From Flavobacteriales bacterium (lineage in GTDB: Bacteria > Bacteroidota > Bacteroidia > Flavobacteriales_F > PHOS-HE28): DNA of 64,000 nt. Position numbers and translations under genes: made by a program. The stretch spans positions 434,001-498,000 of the forward strand of contig JADJKO010000001.1 in the NCBI GenBank assembly GCA_016705955.1. The letters are read 5' to 3'. Below the pieces are notes generated by a model, which worked only from the letters and a program-made list of their open reading frames with translations, was not told the origin of the DNA and ran no database searches. Of this stretch, positions 58,345 through 64,000 are shown in pieces. Position 1 is the first letter of the stretch, and every line of letters begins with the position of its first letter.

Positions 58345-60228
58345 CTATTCCAAGGTCTCGCGTGCTTCCTCGAGCAATTGCTCTTCGTGCATACTGGCGT
58401 ACACACTGCCACGATCGATCAATTCCGCGTGCGTCCCTTCCTCTACCACACGTCCATGGTCGAGGACCAGGATGTGGTCGGCATTTCGCACCGCGCTGAT
58501 CCGATGGCTGATGATGATCGTGGTCCGGCCCTTCATCACCTCCCGGATCCCACGCAGGATGGCTTCTACGGTGGCGGTGTCCACGGCGCTCAGCGCATCG
58601 TCGAACACGAGGATCCTTGGACGACCGATGACGGCACGTGCAATGCTCACGCGCTGCTTCTGCCCACCGCTTAAGGTGATGCCTCGTTCGCCAAGGATGG
58701 TGTCGTATCCCTTCGGGAATTCCGCGATGTCCGCGTGGACCTGGGCCACTCGCGCAGCCGCGATCACACGATCGTCCACGTTCTCCGACGGATCCAACCG
58801 GAAAGCGATGTTGTTGCGGATCGAATCGCTGAAGAGGAAGACGTCCTGCGTCACGAAGCCGAGTTCGCTGCGCAAGCGTTCCAGCTTCACACGGCGGATC
58901 GGAACGCCATCCACGAGCACATCGCCCGCATCCGGATCGTAGGTCCTTCCGATGAGGTCCACCAAGGTGCTCTTCCCACTTCCGGTATGTCCCACCACCG
59001 CGAGCGATCCACCCACCGGCACATGGAACGAGACGCTATCCAACGCCTTGATGCCTGTGGTGGGATAGGTGAACGAAACATCCTTGAAGGTGATGGCGCC
59101 ACGGACCTCGTGCAGCTCATCGGCTTCGTTCGTGATGTTGGGCGCGGTGTCCAGGAACTCATTGATCCTCACCATGCTGGCCGAGGCTTGTTGCACCAGT
59201 GATGTCACCCAGCCCACCGATGCGAACGGCCAGGTGAGCATGTTCACATAGATCACGAATTCCGCGATGTTCCCGACGCTCACGGTCGGATCGCCTTGGA
59301 TCAACTTGATCCCGCCAACAAGGATGGTCAGCACGGTACTGAGTCCGATCAGCAATTGGATGGCCGGCATGAACAGCGCATCGACCTTCGCCTGCGAAAG
59401 GCTGCGCGTGCGGTACTCCGCCGCCGCTTCCCGAAAGCGACCCACGGCCATCGGTTCCTTGGAGTAGGCCTTCAGCACGCGGATCCCGCTGAAGCTTTCT
59501 TGCGCCAATGTGCTCAACCGACTTTGCTGCTTCTGCACATCCGTGCTTTTCCGGTTGATCACATCGCTCACATAGTAGATCAGCACGCTCATGATCGGAA
59601 GCGGTGCGAGCGTCCACAAGGTGAGTTCGGTGTTCACGTGCAACATGAAGCCGATGCACATCACGAAGAGCACCACGAGGTTGATGGTGTACATCACCGC
59701 AGGCCCGAGGTACATCCGCACCTTGCCCACGTCCTCGCTGATCCGGTTCATCAGGTCGCCGGTGCTGTTGCGCTTGTAGAAGGCGCGATCCAGTTGCTGG
59801 TAGTGATCGAACACATCGTTCTTCAGGTCGTATTCGATCAGACGGCTCACCACGATGATCGTTTGCCGCATGAGGAACATGAAGAAGCCACGGAGCAGTG
59901 CGAACACCAGATAGAGGATGGCCAACACACCGGCGACTTTCACGATCGCGATCGCAAGGCCCGCGTTGCTCAGGTCCGAGAACCAGCCCTGCAGATCAAG
60001 ACCCGTCCAGCCGGTCCAAAGCCCGAGCAATTCAGGAACGGCCATCTCCCGCTCGGAGAGGGGCAGGTCGCGCTGCGTGAACCCGGCCGTGACCATGTCG
60101 ATGGCCTCACGCACCACCTGCGGCGCGTACACCGCGAACAGGTTGCTCAGCACGATGAACACCGTGCCCAGGACCAGATGCCACGTGTACTTGGCGAAGT
60201 ACTTGTTCAGCTTGAGCAACGGTCGCAT
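58345..60228 (-). CDS. ABC transporter, fused ATP-binding and permease
   Basis: A 627-residue half-transporter of the MsbA/lipid-multidrug exporter type. The N-terminal membrane domain of six helices spans about residues 15-350. The ATPase domain has Walker A VVGHTGSGKST near 410, the signature LSGGQKQRVSIARA near 515 and Walker B ILVFDDALSAVDTAT near 535. It probably works as a homodimer at the inner membrane. ATG 60228 follows family length; the frame open up to 60465 lies inside the divergent leucine dehydrogenase leader. Confidence 0.9.
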   Translation of the reverse strand: MRPLLKLNKYFAKYTWHLVLGTVFIVLSNLFAVYAPQVVREAIDMVTAGFTQRDLPLSEREMAVPELLGLWTGWTGLDLQGWFSDLSNAGLAIAIVKVAGVLAILYLVFALLRGFFMFLMRQTIIVVSRLIEYDLKNDVFDHYQQLDRAFYKRNSTGDLMNRISEDVGKVRMYLGPAVMYTINLVVLFVMCIGFMLHVNTELTLWTLAPLPIMSVLIYYVSDVINRKSTDVQKQQSRLSTLAQESFSGIRVLKAYSKEPMAVGRFREAAAEYRTRSLSQAKVDALFMPAIQLLIGLSTVLTILVGGIKLIQGDPTVSVGNIAEFVIYVNMLTWPFASVGWVTSLVQQASASMVRINEFLDTAPNITNEADELHEVRGAITFKDVSFTYPTTGIKALDSVSFHVPVGGSLAVVGHTGSGKSTLVDLIGRTYDPDAGDVLVDGVPIRRVKLERLRSELGFVTQDVFLFSDSIRNNIAFRLDPSENVDDRVIAAARVAQVHADIAEFPKGYDTILGERGITLSGGQKQRVSIARAVIGRPRILVFDDALSAVDTATVEAILRGIREVMKGRTTIIISHRISAVRNADHILVLDHGRVVEEGTHAELIDRGSVYASMHEEQLLEEARETLE

Positions 60229-60248
60229 CGGCCCGGGAGGGAACTTCC

Positions 60249-60256
60249 TACTTTTG
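60249..60256 (+). promoter_or_regulatory. Possible -7 box facing leucine dehydrogenase
   Basis: TACTTTTG matches TAnnTTTG perfectly and points toward ldh, but it leaves a long leader of about 150 nt. No -33 TTG was found at the right distance. Confidence 0.35.
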
Positions 60257-60294
60257 CGCGGCCTTGCAAATGGCGCTGCGGTTCGGAAGCGCGC

Positions 60295-60302
60295 CAAATG
60301 TA
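60295..60302 (-). promoter_or_regulatory. -7 promoter box of the ABC transporter gene
   Basis: The minus strand reads TACATTTG, a perfect match and identical to the SRP RNA box. It lies 66 nt before ATG 60228. Confidence 0.55.
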
Positions 60303-60412
60303 GGCTGGAGGAGTAGGAGGGTCGGGGTGCGTTGACCGGTTGGCTTAGGCGGACAGCGGCGTTTCCCGATCGAACAGGACCGAACGAACGCCGAACAAAA
60401 GCAGCCACACAA

Positions 60413-61525
60413 ATGCTCAGTACCAGTTCCAAACCCGCCCAAGCCGAGGTCGTGCTGGGGCGCATGGAGAAGCACGATCATGAAGAGGTCCTCTTCTGTT
60501 ACGATCGCCCCACGGGCCTGAAGGCCATCATCGCAGTTCACAACACCACCTTGGGTCCTGCCTTGGGTGGTACGCGGATGTGGCCCTATGCCAGCGAAGC
60601 CGAAGCGTTGAACGATGTCCTGCGGCTCAGCCGGGGGATGACCTACAAGAGTTCACTCGCGGGGCTGGATCTGGGCGGGGGCAAGGCGGTGATCATCGGT
60701 GATTCCCGGACGCAGAAGACCGAGGCCATGTTCCGCCGGTTCGGCCAATTCGTACACAGTCTCAACGGCCGGTACATCACCGCAGAGGATGTGGGCATGA
60801 GCGTCACCGAGATGGTGAACATCAAGAAGGAGACGAAGTACGTTGCTGGTCTTCCGGAGGAAATGGGAGGCAGTGGCGATCCCAGCCCGGTCACCTCGTA
60901 CGGCGTCTACTGTGGCATGAAGGCAGCTGCGAAGACCGCCTTCGGCAGCGATGACCTCAGTGGAAGGAAGGTCTCCATTCAAGGTGCCGGGAACGTGGGC
61001 AAAGGATTGGTCACGCTGCTGGTGAAGGAAGGCGCGAGCGTGTTCCTCACCGACATCCATGACGAGAAGTTGGCGGCGGTCAGAGCGGAGTTCCCGACGA
61101 TCACGTTGGTGAAACCGGAGGTGATCCATGACCTGGATGTGGACATCCATTCACCGTGCGCACTGGGCGCCACGATCAATGACGAGACGTTGGAGCGGCT
61201 CAAATGCAGCGTGATCGCCGGGGCGGCCAACAACCAGCTCGCCGATGAGACCATCCACGGCAAGGCGGTCATGAAGAAGGGCATTCTCTACGCTCCCGAC
61301 TTCCTCATCAACGCCGGAGGGATCATCAACTGCGCATGGGAGATGAAGGGGTACAACCGGAAGGCCGCACTGAAACAGACGGAGGGGATCCAGGACACGG
61401 CCCTGCGCATCTTCAAGGCAAGCGCCGACCTGGATATCCCTACCTACCTCGCAGCGAACCAAACAGCCGAGCATCGCATCACCAGTATTCGCGAAGCGGG
61501 CCTTCGCTACGCTTCCCCATGGTGA
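60413..61525 (+). CDS. ldh: Leucine dehydrogenase (Glu/Leu/Phe/Val dehydrogenase family)
   Basis: This NAD-dependent enzyme deaminates leucine and related branched-chain amino acids. The 370-residue protein has GPALGGTRMWPY near residue 48, the catalytic-lysine region GLDLGGGKAVI (Lys91) and the Rossmann motif IQGAGNVGKGL near 187. The length of about 370 fits leucine rather than glutamate dehydrogenase (about 450). The start ATG 60413 is chosen because upstream sequence lacks similarity. The nusB start overlaps its end by 7 bp. Confidence 0.88.
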   Translation: MLSTSSKPAQAEVVLGRMEKHDHEEVLFCYDRPTGLKAIIAVHNTTLGPALGGTRMWPYASEAEALNDVLRLSRGMTYKSSLAGLDLGGGKAVIIGDSRTQKTEAMFRRFGQFVHSLNGRYITAEDVGMSVTEMVNIKKETKYVAGLPEEMGGSGDPSPVTSYGVYCGMKAAAKTAFGSDDLSGRKVSIQGAGNVGKGLVTLLVKEGASVFLTDIHDEKLAAVRAEFPTITLVKPEVIHDLDVDIHSPCALGATINDETLERLKCSVIAGAANNQLADETIHGKAVMKKGILYAPDFLINAGGIINCAWEMKGYNRKAALKQTEGIQDTALRIFKASADLDIPTYLAANQTAEHRITSIREAGLRYASPW

Positions 61526-62469
61526 ACCGCCGTTACCTGAGGATCAAGGTCTATCAAGCGCTTTACGCCCATTGGCAGGGCGATCGCACGAGTTCGACCC
61601 GCTTGGGGAAGGAACTGGTCCAGGGGATCGACCGCACCAATGACCTCTACTTAGGCCTGCTGCTTGTGTTCGGTGAATTGCGTCATGTGGCGGAACAGCG
61701 CATGGAGGAGCGGCGGAAGAAACATCTGCCCACCGAAGGGGACCTGAATCCGGATCGGCGCTTCGTGGACAACGTATTGATCGCCGGTATCGCCACCAGC
61801 GATCGCCTTCAACAGGAATGCGACAAGCGCCGGATCAGCTGGGTCGGTTTCCGCGAGGTGTTCACAGCGTTGTACAAGAGCATCGAGGAAAGCGAGGAGT
61901 TCAAGGCCTATATGCAAGCACCATCGCCAACCTTCAGCCAACAACGTGAACTGGTGGTCCGCCTCTTCAGCGAGATGATCGCCAATGATGAGCATCTGCA
62001 AGAGGTCTTCGAATCGCGGAGCATCTTCTGGATGGAGGATCTGGATCTTGCTGCCACCATGGTGAAACGTGGACTGGAGAGCTGGAAGGAGAGCGGCCAT
62101 GCCGATGATCTTCTGGATGGACTTTCCTTGGACCCGGCGGAGGAGAAAAGCTTCGTGGGTGACCTCTTCCGTCGCACGATCGAGTTGGGTGATGAGCACG
62201 AAGCGCTCATTGCCGAACGCGCCAGCAATTGGGAAGCGGACCGCATCGCGCTGAGCGATATGATCCTGATGAAGATGGCCCTTACCGAAGTGCGCATCTT
62301 CGAGCAGATCCCGATCAAGGTGACGATGAACGAATACATCGAGATCGCGAAAGCATACAGCACCCCGAAGAGCAAGAACTTCATCAACGGCGTGCTGGAC
62401 AAGATCTTCATCGAGATGAAGGCGGATGGTCGCATCAGCAAGGTGGGTCGTGGACTACTTGAAAGTTGA
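61519..62469 (+). CDS. nusB: Transcription antitermination factor NusB, extended form
   Basis: A 316-residue protein. NusB joins NusE and rRNA boxA in antitermination of rRNA operons. Only the ends show the fold clearly: RRYLRIKVYQALYAHWQ near residue 4, and DRIALSDMILMKMALTEVRIFEQIPIKVTMNEYIEIAK followed by NFINGVLDKI in the last 80 residues. The roughly 150-residue central part is the insertion usual in Bacteroidota NusB. It starts inside the end of ldh and ends 4 bp into the next gene. Confidence 0.88.
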   Translation: MVNRRYLRIKVYQALYAHWQGDRTSSTRLGKELVQGIDRTNDLYLGLLLVFGELRHVAEQRMEERRKKHLPTEGDLNPDRRFVDNVLIAGIATSDRLQQECDKRRISWVGFREVFTALYKSIEESEEFKAYMQAPSPTFSQQRELVVRLFSEMIANDEHLQEVFESRSIFWMEDLDLAATMVKRGLESWKESGHADDLLDGLSLDPAEEKSFVGDLFRRTIELGDEHEALIAERASNWEADRIALSDMILMKMALTEVRIFEQIPIKVTMNEYIEIAKAYSTPKSKNFINGVLDKIFIEMKADGRISKVGRGLLES

Positions 62470-62948
62470 ATGATGCTGCGCACCACATCATTCCTTTCAT
62501 GATCGCGGTCCTCTTCGTGGGGTGTCGCCTTACGGACCACAGCGAGAACGAGGGTGTGACCACCGATGATCTCACCTTCCCCGTCTCCGGCTATGAAAAG
62601 GTTGATGAAGCGGACATGCCTCGCATCGTGTTCGACCGGACCGAGGTGGCCATGGGACGGATCACTCAAGGACAGCGGGTCGAGCAACGGTTCTCCTTCA
62701 CCAACAAAGGCGCTAGTCCGTTGGTGATCACCGATGTCCGCAGCACATGCGGATGCACGGTCGGTAAGGATTGGCCGAAAGGTGCGATCCCACCGGGCGG
62801 CACCGGATCCATCACCGTGACCTTTGATAGTGAAGGCCGCGAAGGCATGCAGCACAAGACCGTCACGGTCCTCGCTAATTCATCACCGCCCAGCACGGTA
62901 CTCACCCTCACCGGTGATGTCGTGGGGCCGATACCAAGCAACCGTTAA
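62466..62948 (+). CDS. DUF1573 lipoprotein
   Basis: A 160-residue exported protein. The DUF1573 immunoglobulin-like domain covers about residues 55-155: VAMGRITQGQRVEQRFSFTNKG, then SPLVITDVRSTCGCTV and a long strand ending VVGPI. The two Cys in CGC and an IPPGG turn are typical. A TTG start at 62466 overlaps the nusB stop and gives a lipobox FVGC; ATG 62499 would give a shorter signal. The function of DUF1573 is unknown; the lipid anchor suggests the envelope. Confidence 0.7.
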   Translation: MNDAAHHIIPFMIAVLFVGCRLTDHSENEGVTTDDLTFPVSGYEKVDEADMPRIVFDRTEVAMGRITQGQRVEQRFSFTNKGASPLVITDVRSTCGCTVGKDWPKGAIPPGGTGSITVTFDSEGREGMQHKTVTVLANSSPPSTVLTLTGDVVGPIPSNR

Positions 62949-62963
62949 TCCTCAACCAACCGA

Positions 62964-63293
62964 ATGACCGCTTCCATTCTACTACAAGCCGCCGCACCCG
63001 AGGCCCAGAACCCGGCAACTTTCTGGATCATGATGGGCCTCCTCATGGTGGTCTTCTGGTTCTTCATGATCCGCCCCCAGCAGAAGAAATCGAAGGACGC
63101 GCGCAAATTCAGGGAGTCGCTGGAGAAGGGGACGCGCATCGTCACCATCGGTGGCATCCATGGCAAGATCCTGGAGGTGGCGGACACCACCGTATTGGTG
63201 GACGTGGACAGCAATGTGAAGCTGCGCTTTGAGAAGAGCGCCATCGCCATGGACAATTCCCAGCAGCTGAACGAGGCCACAGCGAAAGGCTGA
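62964..63293 (+). CDS. yajC: Sec translocon accessory protein YajC
   Basis: A 109-residue protein with one membrane segment, FWIMMGLLMVVFWFFMIRPQQKK, the typical YajC stretch with its basic C-terminal side. Residues 55-100 are the soluble tail (VTIGGIHGKILEV). YajC binds SecD-SecF. The usual secD/secF partners are not adjacent; the gene is followed by coaE. Confidence 0.92.
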   Translation: MTASILLQAAAPEAQNPATFWIMMGLLMVVFWFFMIRPQQKKSKDARKFRESLEKGTRIVTIGGIHGKILEVADTTVLVDVDSNVKLRFEKSAIAMDNSQQLNEATAKG

Positions 63294-63332
63294 TCCATAC
63301 GCCACGAACAACGACCCCTTGGTTCCGCGATC

Positions 63333-63923
63333 ATGTGGAAGGTCGGATTGACCGGTGGGATAGGGGCGGGGAAGAGCACCGTGGCCCAAGTGTTCTCTGT
63401 CCTTGGCGTGCCCGTGTTCCATGCCGACGAAGAGGCGAAGGATCTTATGGATTCCGATCCGGTATTGCGGTCGGCGATCACCGAACGCTTCGGGGAGAAG
63501 GTCTACGCCGACAACATTCTTGACCGGCGCGCGTTGGCCGCCATCGTATTCAAAGACGTGCGTGCGCTTGCCGATCTCAATGCAATGGTGCATCCCGCGG
63601 TGCGTCGTGCATTCAACCGGTGGACCGAGGAGCAGACCGGTCCTTACGTGGTCATGGAAGCCGCGATCCTTGTAGAACACGACGGCTACAAGGCGTTCGA
63701 CCGGGTGATCACAGTCACCTGTCCGGAGGCAATGCGTGTGGCGCGGGTCATGCAACGCGACGGCGTTACGCAAGCGGATGTGCGGGCCCGAATGGCGAAC
63801 CAAGCCACCGAGGAGGAGCGCCTCCGGATCGCGCACTTCGTTGTCGCGAACGACGACACACAACTCGTGATCCCGCAGGTGTTGGCGATCCACGAAGAAC
63901 TCCTGAAGTCGGCAGGCGCATGA
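63333..63923 (+). CDS. coaE: Dephospho-CoA kinase
   Basis: CoaE phosphorylates dephospho-CoA to complete CoA synthesis. The 196-residue protein has the P-loop TGGIGAGKST near residues 7-16, the conserved HADEEAKDLM near 29 and the lid region with RMANQATEEERLRIAH near 148. It overlaps the start of the next gene by 4 bp. Confidence 0.95.
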   Translation: MWKVGLTGGIGAGKSTVAQVFSVLGVPVFHADEEAKDLMDSDPVLRSAITERFGEKVYADNILDRRALAAIVFKDVRALADLNAMVHPAVRRAFNRWTEEQTGPYVVMEAAILVEHDGYKAFDRVITVTCPEAMRVARVMQRDGVTQADVRARMANQATEEERLRIAHFVVANDDTQLVIPQVLAIHEELLKSAGA

Positions 63924-64000
63924 AGCAGGTTGAACGCCGACTTCCGCTCAGCACGGTCACGCTGGTCTTCGGCGCATTGAGCATCCCCCTCGCCTTTGCG
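63920..64000 (+). CDS. Start of a small membrane protein, truncated by the window edge
   Basis: The frame opens with ATG at 63920, overlapping the coaE stop, and continues to the edge. It encodes a basic N-terminus and the beginning of a hydrophobic segment, TVTLVFGALSIPLAFA. This resembles DUF4190/CCC-motif membrane proteins, but only 27 residues are visible, so the family is unproven. Confidence 0.5.
   Translation, partial: MKQVERRLPLSTVTLVFGALSIPLAFA

Noticed and set aside
59296..60303. Plus-strand frame of 335 codons opposite the ABC transporter
   Set aside because: Antisense to a clear ABC exporter; composition is His/Arg/Gln-rich, as expected for a shadow frame.

Overview
The window looks like chromosomal DNA of a Bacteroidota bacterium, most likely order Flavobacteriales, with rather high GC for that group. 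Three things point there. First, it has type IX secretion (T9SS) hallmarks: type A sorting domains, a giant SprB-like protein with a gliding-motility-associated C-terminus, and a PorP/SprF partner. Second, it has gene families typical of the phylum: DUF5723, DUF4476, DUF3276, DUF6913, a GldI-type FKBP lipoprotein, fused SpmA-SpmB and extended NusB. Third, its promoters follow the Bacteroidota -7 pattern TAnnTTTG. No genus is claimed. No rRNA, tRNA, prophage, transposase or CRISPR array was seen.

Layout. 1-11.5 kb: an operon (TPR membrane protein, ribH, start of an outer-membrane protein) diverges from recF and a DciA-like gene. These are followed by ndk, two exported proteins, nrnA, two FKBP lipoproteins, a DUF5723 protein, an RsmI-like methyltransferase, a low-molecular-weight phosphatase and dnaA. 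11.5-23 kb: housekeeping and metabolism (thioesterase, YigZ, DMT transporter, ribD, prmC, ligA, dapA, exonuclease, rimM, trmN6, saccharopine dehydrogenase). 23-28 kb: a surface-lipoprotein cluster (DUF4476, CsgG-like and two LPP20-like proteins). 28-40 kb: a frameshifted DUF423 gene, pckA, an S41-like protein with a substrate-binding lipoprotein, Mpo1-like, DinB and TPR proteins, a polytopic membrane protein, miaA, an RDD protein, a LolA-like protein, a SET-domain protein and fused SpmAB. 40-58 kb: T9SS cargo and machinery, an XRE regulator, a methyltransferase, a SIMPL-like protein, an SDR, the small SRP RNA, a repeat-rich spacer, a CotH protein, PorP/SprF and the SprB-like giant. 58-64 kb: DUF3276, an ABC exporter, leucine dehydrogenase, nusB, a DUF1573 protein, yajC, coaE and the start of a membrane protein.

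Three reading frames are each broken by a single-base indel: DUF423 near 28.02 kb, an SBBP-repeat T9SS protein at 44.067 kb and the SprB-like giant at 55.960 kb. In each case the correct continuation is visible in a neighbouring frame, so assembly error or recent mutation are both possible.

The most interesting regulatory signal is a recurring TAnnTT(T/C)(G/C) box that ends only 4-7 nt before the start codon of many genes. The same box lies exactly 4 nt before the predicted 5' end of the SRP RNA. This implies that many of these mRNAs are leaderless.
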